Of a stretch of 64,000 nt of DNA, positions 45,729-54,581 are shown piece by piece; positions within the stretch are counted from its first letter, which is position 1, and every line of letters begins with the position of its first letter. Below the pieces are notes generated by a model, which worked only from the letters and a program-made list of their open reading frames with translations, was not told the DNA's origin and did not search any database. The position numbers and the translations under genes were made by a program. This DNA comes from Trebonia sp963737285 (lineage in GTDB: Bacteria > Actinomycetota > Actinomycetes > Streptosporangiales > Streptosporangiaceae): positions 868,001 to 932,000 of the forward strand of contig CAVTRT010000002.1 in NCBI GenBank assembly GCA_963737285.1, written 5' to 3'.

Positions 45729-46637
45729 ATGGATTTCGCGATCGCGATACCTCAGTACTACGCCGACGGCGAGTTCGACCCAGGGGCGTTCCGTGAGTAC
45801 TTCGCACGCGTCGAGCAACTCGGGTACCACAGCGCCTGGGCGCAAGAGTCCCCGCTCGGCACTGGCGCGCAGCTGTCGGCGATGGAGGTCATGACCTACG
45901 CGGCCGCGTGCACAACGCGGCTGCGGCTGGGGACGACGGTATTCGTGAGCACGCTGCACATCCCGGTCCACCTCGCGAAGTCTCTCGCCACCGTGGATCA
46001 GCTCAGCGGTGGCCGCCTGGACGTGGGAGTAGGAAGTGGCGGGCCGCACCGGGCGTTCGAGGCGTTCGGGATGAGCAAGGACAGGTATGTGGCGCGATTC
46101 ACTGAGGGCATCGCGCTGGCCAAGGCACTGTGGACGCAGCCGACCGTCACGTTCGACGGCGACTTCTGGCAGCTCAAGGACGCCGTCATGGAGCCTAAGC
46201 CGCGGCACAAGCCGCATCCCCCGCTGTGGTTTGGCGGGTCCAGCGAGATCGCGGTGCGCCGGGCCGTGCGGCTGGGGGACGGGTTCTTCGGCGCGGGGTC
46301 GTCCCCGACGAGTGCGTTCAAGAAGCAAGCGGCGGTCGCCACGGACGAGGCAGCCAGGCAAGGCAAGGCCGGGTTCCCCATCGCCAAGCGGGTGTACATC
46401 GCTGTTGACGATGAGGCGGCCCGGGCCCGTGAGCGGCTGAACGCCGGGCTGGCGCGGGTCTACGGCCGGCGGGTGGCCGCCATCGAGGCCGCCGGGATAG
46501 CCGGGACGCCAGATGACTGCGTGACCGCCGTTCGCGAGGTCGTTGACGCCGGTGCTGGCCTGGTGCTGTTCACCGCGCTTGACGACCTCCTGGGACAGGC
46601 GGAGCGCATCGCCGCCGAGGTCATCCCGGCACTTTAG
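45729..46637 (+). CDS. LLM-class F420-dependent oxidoreductase
   Basis: 302-aa TIM-barrel enzyme of the luciferase-like family. Family blocks are MDFAIAIPQYYADGEFDPGA, TTRLRLGTTVFVSTLHIPVH, LSGGRLDVGVGSGGPHRAFE and the C-terminal GTPDDCVTAVREVVDAG. Members in Actinobacteria use coenzyme F420; FMN use cannot be excluded. Substrate unknown. Confidence 0.85.
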   Translation: MDFAIAIPQYYADGEFDPGAFREYFARVEQLGYHSAWAQESPLGTGAQLSAMEVMTYAAACTTRLRLGTTVFVSTLHIPVHLAKSLATVDQLSGGRLDVGVGSGGPHRAFEAFGMSKDRYVARFTEGIALAKALWTQPTVTFDGDFWQLKDAVMEPKPRHKPHPPLWFGGSSEIAVRRAVRLGDGFFGAGSSPTSAFKKQAAVATDEAARQGKAGFPIAKRVYIAVDDEAARARERLNAGLARVYGRRVAAIEAAGIAGTPDDCVTAVREVVDAGAGLVLFTALDDLLGQAERIAAEVIPAL

Positions 46638-46785
46638 CCGCCCCCGGACCGGGCGCGCGGCGATGCCTACCCGGCAGGCCGTCGCGCTCGCTGTGCTCAC
46701 AGGAGTAGAGATATCAACCGCTGCGCTCGGTTTCGAGAGTTTTCTGGCGGAAGAACAGCGGATCTTCTCGTTCTGTAAAGAATGC

Positions 46786-47679
46786 TTATAGGCCTACGGG
46801 GTGCCAGATCGTCTTGGTCTCCAGGTACGAGACCATGCGCTCGGTGCCCGGCTCGGCCGCCCAGTCGCTGGCCGGGAGGCGGACCACGCGCTTGAGGTTG
46901 TCGGCGGCGGCCACCGCCATGTCATCGGCCAGTGCACCCGGGGCGCCGGTGACGTCGATCGCGTTAACGTCCATGTGCGAGGCCAGCCAGGGCGCGACCT
47001 CCGCGACGTGGCCGGTGAGGATGTTGACGACCCCGCCAGGCACGTCGGAGGTGGCCAGCACCTCTGCCAGGGTCACCGCTGGCAACGGGAGCCGCTCGCT
47101 GGCGACAACGACGCAAGTGTTGCCGCTGACGATGGCCGGCGCCACACACGCGACCAGGCCGAGCAGCGATGAGTCCTGCGGCGCGAGGACGGCGACCACG
47201 CCGGTCGGCTCGGGGACGGAGAAGTTGAAGTACGGCCCCGCGACCGGGTTGGCGGCACCGCGCACCTGGGCGATCTTGTCCGCCCATCCGGCGTACCAGA
47301 CCCAGCGGTCGATCGCGTCGTCAACCTCGGCCTCCGCGCTTGCCGGTGATGCCCCGGTGGCAAGACGGACCTCGGCGGCGAACTGCGAGCGCCGCCCCTC
47401 CAGCACCTCGGCGACCCGGTAAAGGACCTGGCCCCGGTTGTAGGCAGTAGCGCCGGCCCAGCCTGGGAACGCCTTCCGGGCTGCCACCACAGCGTCGCGC
47501 GCGTCCTTGCGGGAGGCGAGCGCGGCATTGGCGAGAAAGCCGCCCGCGTGGTCAGACACGACGTAGGACCGTCCGCTTTCCGACCGGGGGAACGCGCCGC
47601 CGATGTAGAGCTTGTAAGTCTTGCGCACCGCGATCCGCCCTGCCTCGCCTGTGACGGCCACTTCGGATACCTCAGACAT
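46786..47679 (-). CDS. Short aldehyde dehydrogenase-like protein lacking the catalytic domain
   Basis: 297 aa against ~480 for the family. The Rossmann part is kept (KLYIGGAFPRSESGRS, PTGVVAVLAPQDSSLLGLVA, VPGGVVNILTGHVAEVAPWL), but the region with the catalytic Glu and Cys is absent, and after LKRVVRLP the protein goes straight to the family end (ERMVSYLETKTIWHPVGL). It overlaps the full-length ALDH by 8 bp, so it may be a partner or regulatory subunit. The clean reading frame and preserved end argue against simple decay. Confidence 0.75.
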   Translation of the reverse strand: MSEVSEVAVTGEAGRIAVRKTYKLYIGGAFPRSESGRSYVVSDHAGGFLANAALASRKDARDAVVAARKAFPGWAGATAYNRGQVLYRVAEVLEGRRSQFAAEVRLATGASPASAEAEVDDAIDRWVWYAGWADKIAQVRGAANPVAGPYFNFSVPEPTGVVAVLAPQDSSLLGLVACVAPAIVSGNTCVVVASERLPLPAVTLAEVLATSDVPGGVVNILTGHVAEVAPWLASHMDVNAIDVTGAPGALADDMAVAAADNLKRVVRLPASDWAAEPGTERMVSYLETKTIWHPVGL

Positions 47680-49117
47680 CGCTACTCCCCAGAACGTCCA
47701 GGTAGGCTTCCAGGCCGTGCCGGCCGCCTTCCCGACCGTAGCCGGACTCCTTATAGCCGCCGAACGGAGCGGACGGATCGAACCGGTTAAAGGTATTGGC
47801 CCACACCACCCCGGCCCGCAGCCGCTGCGCCATGGCCAAGATCAGCGATCCCTTCTCAGTCCACACCCCGGCTGACAGGCCATAGGGCGTGTTGTTTGCC
47901 TTGGCGATGGCCTCGTCGGGGGTGCGGAACGTCAGCACGGAAAGCACCGGGCCGAAGATCTCCTCCTGCGCGATCCGATGCGCCTGCGACACGCCCGTGA
48001 AGACGGTCGGCGGGAACCAGAAGCCTCGGTCGGGCAGCGGGCACGGGGCCGACCACCGCTGCGCCCCCTCGGCCTCGCCGTCCGCGGCGCACGCCTCAAC
48101 GCGGTCGAGTTGCGCCCGCGAGTTGATAGCTCCGATGTCGGTGTTCTTGTCCAGCGGGTCGCCGAGCCGCAGGTGTCCCATGCGCCGCTTCAGCGCACCG
48201 ATGATCTCGTCGGCGACCGACTCCTGGACCAGCAGCCGGGACCCCGCGCAGCATACGTGTCCCTGGTTGAAGAAGATCCCGTTGACGATTCCCTCAACCG
48301 CCTGGTCAACGGGGGCGTCGTCGAAGACGATGTTGGCGGCCTTTCCGCCTAGCTCCAGCGTGACCCGCTTTCCGGACACCGCGCAGCTTCTCGCGATCTC
48401 CTTCCCGACCTCGGTGGAGCCGGTGAACGCCACCTTGTCGGTGCCGGGGTGGGCGACCAGGGCCTGCCCTGTGCTCCCGTCCCCGGTGATGATGTTGACC
48501 ACCCCGGGCGGCAGGTCTGCCTGCTGGCAGACCTCGGCGAACAGCAGCGCGGTCAGCGGCGTGGTCTCGGCCGGCTTGAGCACAACCGTGTTGCCGCAGG
48601 CCAAGGCGGGTGCGACCTTCCAGGCCAGCATGAGCAGCGGGAAGTTCCACGGGATCACCTGCCCGGCAACGCCAAGCGGCTTCGGCGCGGACCCGAAGCC
48701 GGCGTACGACAGCTTGTCCGCCCAGCCCGCGTGGTAGAAGAAGTGCGCCGCGGCCAGCGGGATGTCCACGTCCCTGGACTCCCGGATCGGCTTGCCGTTG
48801 TCCAACGTCTCCAGCACGGCGAACTCGCGGGCGCGCTCCTGGATCAGCCGGGCGATCCGGAACAGGTACTTGCCCCGCTCCTTGCCGGGCATCACCGACC
48901 AGGTGCGCTCGTAAGCGTGCCTGGCCGCGGCGACCGCCCGGTCCACGTCGTCGGACCCGGCCTGCGTCACCTCTGCGAGGACCTCCTCGGTGGCCGGGTT
49001 CACCGTCTTGAATGCGGAGCTCCCGGCAACGAACTGGCCGCCGATGAACAGCCCGTAGGTGTCACGTAGCGTGACGATCGAGCGCGATTCCGGCGCGGGC
49101 GCGTAGTCAAAGCGCAT
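47672..49117 (-). CDS. NAD(P)-dependent aldehyde dehydrogenase
   Basis: 481 aa from the ATG at 49117 (MRFDYAPAPESRS), 8 bp after the deoC stop. All key elements are present: NFPLLMLAWKVAPALACGNT, FTGSTEVGK, the catalytic Glu in ELGGKAANIVF and the nucleophile in FFNQGHVCCAGSR, then GYGREGGRHGLEAY at the end. In the deoC-ALDH-ALDH operon the likely substrate is acetaldehyde, the product of deoxyribose-phosphate aldolase; that is inference from context. Confidence 0.9.
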   Translation of the reverse strand: MRFDYAPAPESRSIVTLRDTYGLFIGGQFVAGSSAFKTVNPATEEVLAEVTQAGSDDVDRAVAAARHAYERTWSVMPGKERGKYLFRIARLIQERAREFAVLETLDNGKPIRESRDVDIPLAAAHFFYHAGWADKLSYAGFGSAPKPLGVAGQVIPWNFPLLMLAWKVAPALACGNTVVLKPAETTPLTALLFAEVCQQADLPPGVVNIITGDGSTGQALVAHPGTDKVAFTGSTEVGKEIARSCAVSGKRVTLELGGKAANIVFDDAPVDQAVEGIVNGIFFNQGHVCCAGSRLLVQESVADEIIGALKRRMGHLRLGDPLDKNTDIGAINSRAQLDRVEACAADGEAEGAQRWSAPCPLPDRGFWFPPTVFTGVSQAHRIAQEEIFGPVLSVLTFRTPDEAIAKANNTPYGLSAGVWTEKGSLILAMAQRLRAGVVWANTFNRFDPSAPFGGYKESGYGREGGRHGLEAYLDVLGSSDV

Positions 49118-49125
49118 AACCAACC

Positions 49126-50061
49126 TCAGTCCACCGTCATGTAGTCGGGACTCCAATAGCGTCCGGTTTCCATCCGGGCCCGCTGCATGAGCAGGTCGTT
49201 CAGCAGGCTGGAGGCACCGAGCCTGAAGAGCCGCGGGTCCAGCCAGTCGTCTCCCGCCGTCTCGTGAACGAGCGCAATGTACCGGATGGCGTCCTTCGTG
49301 GTGCGGATGCCGCCGGCCGGCTTGACCCCAACTCGCCGCCCGGTGGCCGCGTGCCAGTCGCGCACCGCCTCCAGCATGACCAGCGTGACCGGGAGAGTGG
49401 CGGCGGGCGACACCTTGCCGGTCGAGGTCTTGATGAAGTCCGCGCCCGCCAGCATAGCCAGCCAGGAGGCGCGGCGGACATTACCCAGCGGGCCAAGCTC
49501 GCCAGTTTCCAGGATCACCTTCAGGTGCGCCGCGCCACACGCGACACGCACCGCCTGGATCTCCTCATAGATCGCCAGGTACCGGCCAGACAGGAAAGCA
49601 CCCCGGTCGATGACCATGTCCACCTCGTCGGCCCCGGCCGCGACCGCGGACTTCACGTCCGCGAGCTTGATGTCGCGCGCCGCCCGGCCGGAAGGGAACG
49701 CGGTCGCGACGCTCGCCACCTTGACGGGGGTGCCCTTCAGCTCAGTCGCGGCGATGCCGGCCAGGTCTGGGTAGACGCACACCGCCGCCACCATCGGCGC
49801 GCCGAACCCTGGGTGCCTTGCCTTCGCGCACAGCGCCCGCACCTTGCCGGGCGTGTCCTGACCTTCAAGCGTGGTCAGGTCGATCATGGAGATCGCCAAG
49901 TCGATCGCCTGCCGCTTGGCATCGGCTTTCACCGAACGGCTCCCCAGCATGGCGGCCCGGGCGACCGCCCCCGCCTCGTCCACGCCGGGCAACCCGTGCA
50001 GGAGACGGCACAGCGAGGCGTCGGACGTTTCGACTTCGCTCATCCGTCTATTGTGCGGCAT
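49126..50061 (-). CDS. deoC: Deoxyribose-phosphate aldolase
   Basis: 311-aa class I aldolase (ATG 50043 is an equally good start). It cleaves 2-deoxyribose 5-phosphate to glyceraldehyde 3-phosphate and acetaldehyde. The Schiff-base Lys is in DFIKTSTGKVSPAA and the second Lys in GVKPAGGIRTTKDA; EVDMVIDRG carries the conserved Asp. First gene of an operon with two ALDH genes, fitting salvage of deoxynucleosides. The N-terminal extension of ~50 residues occurs in actinobacterial and eukaryotic-type members. Confidence 0.92.
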   Translation of the reverse strand: MPHNRRMSEVETSDASLCRLLHGLPGVDEAGAVARAAMLGSRSVKADAKRQAIDLAISMIDLTTLEGQDTPGKVRALCAKARHPGFGAPMVAAVCVYPDLAGIAATELKGTPVKVASVATAFPSGRAARDIKLADVKSAVAAGADEVDMVIDRGAFLSGRYLAIYEEIQAVRVACGAAHLKVILETGELGPLGNVRRASWLAMLAGADFIKTSTGKVSPAATLPVTLVMLEAVRDWHAATGRRVGVKPAGGIRTTKDAIRYIALVHETAGDDWLDPRLFRLGASSLLNDLLMQRARMETGRYWSPDYMTVD

Positions 50062-50146
50062 TCGCCAGGTAGACGCCTCCCTGTCGACCGTCAGCTTGCC
50101 GCCGGCACCGGCAACGAGCGAGAGCTTGTTGCCCTAAGCTGTCGGG

Positions 50147-50545
50147 ATGGGCATCCGGGTACCACTGGCGATGGCGTTCGACGCCTGCTGCGTGCTCGCC
50201 TTCGTCATCATCGGGCGAGCCAACCACGCTAAGGGCGAGTCACTCGGCGGGATCGCATCGACGTCCTGGCCGTTCCTGGCGGGGCTGGCGATCGGCTGGC
50301 TCGCGGCGCTGCTGTGGGCAAGGGACCGTACCCGGCCGGAGACTAGGTCTCGGTGGCGTCCCACCGCAGTGGCGCCAGTCGGGGTGACGGCGTGGCTGGC
50401 CACTGTGGCGCTTGGCATGACGTTCCGTGTTCTCTCGGGCCAGGGCACCGCACTTGCGTTCATCGCCGTCGCGCTGGCCTTCCTTGGCCTGTTCCTGCTC
50501 GGCTGGCGACTGCTGACCCGGTATATCCTAGTTATCCGGCCGTGA
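50147..50545 (+). CDS. DUF3054 family membrane protein
   Basis: 132 aa with four hydrophobic segments. It starts MGIRVPLAMAFDACCVLAFV and has the family's IGRANHAKGES, PFLAGLAIGWLAAL and GMTFRVLSGQGTALAFIAVA. DUF3054 proteins are small actinobacterial membrane proteins of unknown function. Divergent from deoC with about 85 bp between, so the two may share a regulatory region. Confidence 0.85.
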   Translation: MGIRVPLAMAFDACCVLAFVIIGRANHAKGESLGGIASTSWPFLAGLAIGWLAALLWARDRTRPETRSRWRPTAVAPVGVTAWLATVALGMTFRVLSGQGTALAFIAVALAFLGLFLLGWRLLTRYILVIRP

Positions 50546-50576
50546 TCCGGCTTAGCTTGTTATTTTCCTGGCGATT

Positions 50577-51245
50577 TCACTGGACGGCACATTTCTTGCC
50601 ATCTAGGTCTCCCACATTGAACCCGTCCGCGATACGGGCGATCTCGGCGATCTCATAAGTGCTGAGCACCTCAATCGAAAGCTCGTGCAGATGCCTAGTC
50701 TTCGCGGCGCAGGCATCTTCGATCAGCGTTACGGGGAAATCCCGCATGAACGCGGAGCGCACCGTCGTCTCCACGCACAAGTTGGTGACGACCCCGCAAA
50801 TCACCAGTCGCGTAACGGCCAGGCCTCGCAGCAACGGTTCCAGTGAGGTCCACTGGAATGCGTCGAAACGGACCTTGTCGACCTTCAGGTCGTCCGGATA
50901 GCATTCCAGGTCGTCCACGACCTCCGCGTCCCACGACCCCGCTGCCAGTCCATTGACCAAGGCCAGCGCCGGACTCTTCCGGATCAGTTCCGGCCCTCCG
51001 TCAGCCCGGCCGAGCCGGTACAGGTGACGGGTGAAGATGACTGGCACATTGGCTACACGTGCCTGCTTGACCGCGATCACCGCGTTCCGTACGGCATCGT
51101 CGGTTCCCTCCATGCCCAAGCCGATCCTCAAGAACGACCCCCCCGGGTGGCAGAAGCCGTTCTGCATGTCCACGACGATCAGCGCGTGTCGATTTGCGCC
51201 CACTATTCCGCTCCTTCCGTCGGCTTCAATAACGATAACCGACAT
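50577..51245 (-). CDS. Isochorismatase-like cysteine hydrolase
   Basis: 222 aa from the ATG at 51245. The catalytic triad of the family is seen: Asp in LIVVDMQNGFCHPGG, Lys in DKVRFDAFQWTSL and Cys in GVVTNLCVETTVRSAF. Members hydrolyse amides or vinyl ethers (nicotinamidase, N-carbamoylsarcosine amidohydrolase, isochorismatase). Substrate not determinable. The gene lies convergent to DUF3054 with a 31-bp gap. Confidence 0.85.
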   Translation of the reverse strand: MSVIVIEADGRSGIVGANRHALIVVDMQNGFCHPGGSFLRIGLGMEGTDDAVRNAVIAVKQARVANVPVIFTRHLYRLGRADGGPELIRKSPALALVNGLAAGSWDAEVVDDLECYPDDLKVDKVRFDAFQWTSLEPLLRGLAVTRLVICGVVTNLCVETTVRSAFMRDFPVTLIEDACAAKTRHLHELSIEVLSTYEIAEIARIADGFNVGDLDGKKCAVQ

Positions 51246-51335
51246 GTCCGTAACTGAATAGATTTCTATATGCGCCACACTCTATAGAGCATCGGAACGT
51301 GCTAATGCACGCGCAGCGTAATCACCTGAGCATCA

Positions 51336-52367
51336 TTAACGTAGCGATCGGGCCGGTCGTGCCTCCCAGGTAGTCCACAGCGGGCGGTAGCCCTGCCGGC
51401 TCCAGAACGGGGCGGCATACGGGTTGAGTTGCTCATAGTGGAGCAGCGTCGCTGCTACTCCTGCCGAGTCGACCTCTCCATGAAGGCACGCGGCGAGCGC
51501 CGCCCCGACGCCAGCGCTGCGCTCTTGCGGGCTGACGTACCCGAGCACGGTGTAAGCGACCGGGGCGAGTCGCGTCATCGAGCCGATCCAGGCGGCATGA
51601 TCTGGCCGCTGCGTGGCGATCATCCCGACCGGGCTGCCGTCTTTCTCCGCTAGCCAGGCCCACGGCCGCGCATGCCCGCCCACTGGCGTGACCGCTGCGG
51701 TCGCCAAAAGACGAGCGGCCTCATGACGTAGGGCGGCGACAGTCCCCGCCCGGTAGGGCGTGCCGCTGAAGTGCGCGTCGAACCTGGCGACCTCCGCCCC
51801 GAACGCGGCGATCGCCTCAACATCCGCCGACCCGGCCCGGCGGATCCGCATGTCCCGCCCGAGGGCCTGCTTAGGCGTTCGCCCAGGACTATGCGTACTC
51901 GTCCGGGCGGCCTGCCGGATCGCGGCAACCGCAAGCGGGCGCAAGCCATGCTGTTGCAAGGTCGCCACGCCCTCGATGTCCCGGCTGGGCCAGGTGATGA
52001 CGGCCGCGGTGTCGTCGTCGTTGCTTCCCGGCGCGTCGGCTAGGTGGTCCCGCCACAAGCTGATCAGCTGGTCCAGGGCCGATGCGGCATCCGGGCCGAT
52101 CACCCGGGGCGTGAGCTCGAACCGCCGTGCCATGCCCCAGGACAGGTCGATCTGCCCTGGGTCCGGCTCGCTGTGGCGGCAGGTCCCGAAGGCCGCGAGA
52201 TTCCCGCCATGGCCAACCACGAGCCCTGCACCACAATCGTCGTCATGCCCGGGTCGCCCTTCGGGGAAGGCGCCGGGGAGGAGCGGGTCAATCCCCCGCC
52301 AACGGGCCGTCGCCCGAGCCGCGAACTCGTCCATTCCTGGCACCTGGCGCACATCATCAGCGATCAC
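51336..52367 (-). CDS. GNAT-family acetyltransferase (tandem domain)
   Basis: 343 aa. The C-terminal half from MRIRRAGSADVEAIAAFGAE to the end is a GNAT domain with the acetyl-CoA loop region LGYVSPQERSAGVGAALAAC and the terminal YEQLNPYAAPFWSRQGYRPL. The N-terminal ~170 residues look like a second, degenerate acetyltransferase half (CDAGLVVGHGGNLA-type segment). Substrate unknown. The gene stands alone, upstream of a repeat-rich spacer. Confidence 0.75.
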   Translation of the reverse strand: MIADDVRQVPGMDEFAARATARWRGIDPLLPGAFPEGRPGHDDDCGAGLVVGHGGNLAAFGTCRHSEPDPGQIDLSWGMARRFELTPRVIGPDAASALDQLISLWRDHLADAPGSNDDDTAAVITWPSRDIEGVATLQQHGLRPLAVAAIRQAARTSTHSPGRTPKQALGRDMRIRRAGSADVEAIAAFGAEVARFDAHFSGTPYRAGTVAALRHEAARLLATAAVTPVGGHARPWAWLAEKDGSPVGMIATQRPDHAAWIGSMTRLAPVAYTVLGYVSPQERSAGVGAALAACLHGEVDSAGVAATLLHYEQLNPYAAPFWSRQGYRPLWTTWEARPARSLR

Positions 52368-52409
52368 GACGGGAAATTATCAGTTGCGCCTGCAAGTGCG
52401 ACATCGGTG

Positions 52410-52475
52410 TCAACACTCGCTGGCGCTACCGAGCCACAACCATCAACACTCGCTGGCCCTACCGAGCTGCTTATG
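52410..52475. repeat. 33-bp direct repeat, two units
   Basis: tcaacactcgctggcgctac and its near-copy tcaacactcgctggccctac begin at 52410 and 52443, 33 bp apart, and both continue into cgagc. The array is separated by 5 bp from a second 33-bp array of different sequence. Confidence 0.75.
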
Positions 52476-52480
52476 GGAGC

Positions 52481-52579
52481 TCGATGGCGGCAGCGCGCCA
52501 GAACGACCGGGACTCGATGGCGGCAGCGCGCCAGAACGACCGGGACTCGATGGCGGCAGCGCGCCAGAACGACCGGGAC
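52481..52579. repeat. 33-bp tandem repeat, three units
   Basis: Three identical units of tcgatggcggcagcgcgcca plus gaacgaccgggac start at 52481, 52514 and 52547, and a partial fourth follows. It lies in the spacer after the YbaK-like gene. The 33-bp period is a multiple of three and in one minus-strand frame it encodes an 11-residue repeat, but that frame is not the gene frame. Confidence 0.9.
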
Positions 52580-52601
52580 TCGATGGCACCGGTGAGCCGG
52601 G

Positions 52602-53132
52602 TCAGATTCCCAGGCCGGGCAGGATCTGCGCGCTTGGGAGCTGCGCCAGCAGGTGGCCGGGCAGCCAGAGCTTGGAGCCCCGGATGCCAGAGCCGATCAC
52701 CACTCCCGGTGACTTCGCCACCAGGGCGTCCACCAGCACCGGCCACTCGCCGGGCAGGCCGACCGGCGTGATGCCGCCGTACTCCATCCCGGTCAGCGAC
52801 GTCACCACGTCCACTGGCCCGAACGACGCCTTGCGCACGTCCAGGTGACGCCGGACCAGCCCGTTGACGTCGGCTCGCGTGGTGGCGGCGACCATGCACG
52901 CCGCGTAGCTGACCTCGCCGCCGCGCTTGCCCGCGATGACGACGCAGTTGGCGCTCTCCTCCAGTGCCACCCCGTACGTCTGGCAAAACTGCGCGGTATC
53001 GGCCAGTTCTGGGTCGATCGCGGCGACCCGGACCTGATCGGCCCACGGCAGCGAGCGCAGCGCGTTCTCAACCGGTCGCGCGAGCAGCGACGGCTCGGAC
53101 AGCGCGGGGTGGTAACTCAGCGGGACAGTCAT
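52602..53132 (-). CDS. YbaK/ProX-type aminoacyl-tRNA deacylase-like protein
   Basis: 176 aa from the ATG at 53132. The editing-domain fold is recognisable: CQTYGVALEESANCVVIAGK near residues 45-65, VSYAACMVAATTRADVNGLV (with the conserved region around the substrate Lys/Arg), DVVTSLTGMEYGGITPVGLP (the family 'GxxxGGxxPxG' loop) and VIGSGIRGSKLWL. Such proteins hydrolyse mischarged aminoacyl-tRNAs. Which amino acid is edited is unknown. Confidence 0.8.
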   Translation of the reverse strand: MTVPLSYHPALSEPSLLARPVENALRSLPWADQVRVAAIDPELADTAQFCQTYGVALEESANCVVIAGKRGGEVSYAACMVAATTRADVNGLVRRHLDVRKASFGPVDVVTSLTGMEYGGITPVGLPGEWPVLVDALVAKSPGVVIGSGIRGSKLWLPGHLLAQLPSAQILPGLGI

Positions 53133-53199
53133 CCTTCCATCCAACCAGAGCGCGATGCCCGCGGCAGTCCAGGCGCCAGGGTCGGCCGGACGCCGGCGG

Positions 53200-53622
53200 C
53201 CCAAGCCGGTGGCCGGGACCACCTGCTGCCCGCCGTCACGACCTTCACCAGCCTGGCCAGCACGTGGTCGCCAGGGGGGATCTCCGTGGGGATCAGCTAC
53301 GGCCTCGTCAACGGGGCAGGCCAGCCCGTGCCCGGCAGCCGGTTCGCCCCATGCTGAACCTCGCCAGCGGCAATGGCATACAAACGAGTGCCATCCCGGT
53401 GGCCTGCCATCAGTACGTGCCCAGCGTCATCCCAGCCAGCGGCAATGCCAGCCCCGCCCTCGTCTCGTGCCTGTCCAGGGCCGGGTTCCGCAACTTCTTC
53501 AGCTACCAGCCAACAGCAGCCGGTACTGGGCGTTCCAGGGCGTCGAGACCGGCATCTACGTGCTCATCGCCGCCGTCCTGCTCGCGGTCGCGTTCTACGT
53601 GATCCGCCGCCGCGACGCCTAG
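53200..53622 (+). pseudogene. C-terminal remnant of an ABC-2 permease
   Basis: Three frames together give GGISVGISYGLVNGAGQPVP, FRNFFSYQP and SSRYWAFQGVETGIYVLIAA VLLAVAFYVIRRRDA (two adjacent parts), ending in a stop at 53622. The final helix and RRRDA end are typical of actinobacterial ABC-2 transporter permeases ('SRYWxFQ..ETGI...'). A stop near 53357, a second frame change near 53510 and the missing N-terminal two-thirds indicate decay, not a single sequencing error. The terminator after it is still perfect. Confidence 0.55.
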
Positions 53623-53690
53623 TCCCGCCTGGACTCACCAGCGTCCCCTACCGCCCCACCAATCCCGCCAACAACAGTTGAATTTTCTAG

Positions 53691-53741
53691 CGCTGTGGAT
53701 TGTGCCGCAAAATGCGGCACAATCCACAGCGTCATTTTTTT
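53691..53741 (+). terminator. Rho-independent terminator
   Basis: A perfect 19-bp stem (53691-53709 with 53713-53731; arm CGCTGTGGATTGTGCCGCA, loop AAA) is followed by TCATTTTTTT. The T-tract on the plus strand places it as the terminator of the decayed permease gene. It is notably less GC-rich than most stems in the window. Confidence 0.9.
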
Positions 53742-53810
53742 ACGGGGCCTTTTGATGAGGACTCGTCAAGGCTCCCGCGATGAAGAGCCGCAAGGAGCCT
53801 CGCCAGACGG

Positions 53811-54581
53811 TCAGTGCCAGCGGAAGCGCCAGGTGGCCAGGGCGCAGCCGGCGGCGGTCCAGGCGAGCAGCACGAACAGGTCGGTCACCGGGGCGTGCGC
53901 TGCCGGGGTGTAGCCGTGCTCCAGGATCTGGGCCAGCGCCCGGACCGGGAACAGGCCAACGGCGACCGACAGCCAGTGCGGCACGTTGAACGTCGGGTCG
54001 AAGATGCCCGACATGATCGCCAGCGGCAGGTAGCTGGCGTTGGCGATCGGCGACGCCGATTCAGCGCTGCGTGCGATCGAGCTGAGCGCCATGCCCAGGG
54101 AGCCGAAGCACACCACGCCCAGCACAAGGCCGCCGATGAGCTCCGGCAGGCCACTCGCCCGCGGTATCGCCCCGAAGGCGACAGCTCCGATGACCGCGAC
54201 GCACGCGGTGATCGCGATGGTGGTGGCAGCCGTGCTGCCGAGCACCCCGGACAGGTACGCGGTCGCGGACATCGGGGTGGTCCTGATCCGCTTGAGCACG
54301 CCGTCGTGGCGCAGCGTCGCGAGCTTCGCGCCCAGGTTCACGTAGGCGGCGACAATCACGCCGAACGCGATGATCGACGGGACGAAGATCATTTGCGCCG
54401 AGACGTTGGTGCCTGGCAGGTCGCCGCCGGCCGTAGTCGACCCGATGAGCAGCAGCAGCGCGAGCGGCAGCGCGAAGGTGAACAGCGCGTACTCGGCGCT
54501 GCGCCAGAAGGATCGCTGCTCAAGCAGCGCCTGCCTGGCGGCAAGCCCAACGGTCCGGTTCAGGGCATGCGCCTGGATCAC
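53811..54581 (-). CDS. ABC-2 type exporter permease (drug-efflux type)
   Basis: 256 aa with six hydrophobic segments (YALFTFALPLALLLLIG, IIAFGVIVAAYVNLGAKLAT, LIGGLVLGVVCFGSLGMALS). The ABC-2 signature region lies near residues 160-200. It overlaps the ATPase gene by 4 bp and forms a tetR-ATPase-permease operon typical of actinobacterial multidrug exporters. Confidence 0.88.
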   Translation of the reverse strand: MIQAHALNRTVGLAARQALLEQRSFWRSAEYALFTFALPLALLLLIGSTTAGGDLPGTNVSAQMIFVPSIIAFGVIVAAYVNLGAKLATLRHDGVLKRIRTTPMSATAYLSGVLGSTAATTIAITACVAVIGAVAFGAIPRASGLPELIGGLVLGVVCFGSLGMALSSIARSAESASPIANASYLPLAIMSGIFDPTFNVPHWLSVAVGLFPVRALAQILEHGYTPAAHAPVTDLFVLLAWTAAGCALATWRFRWH

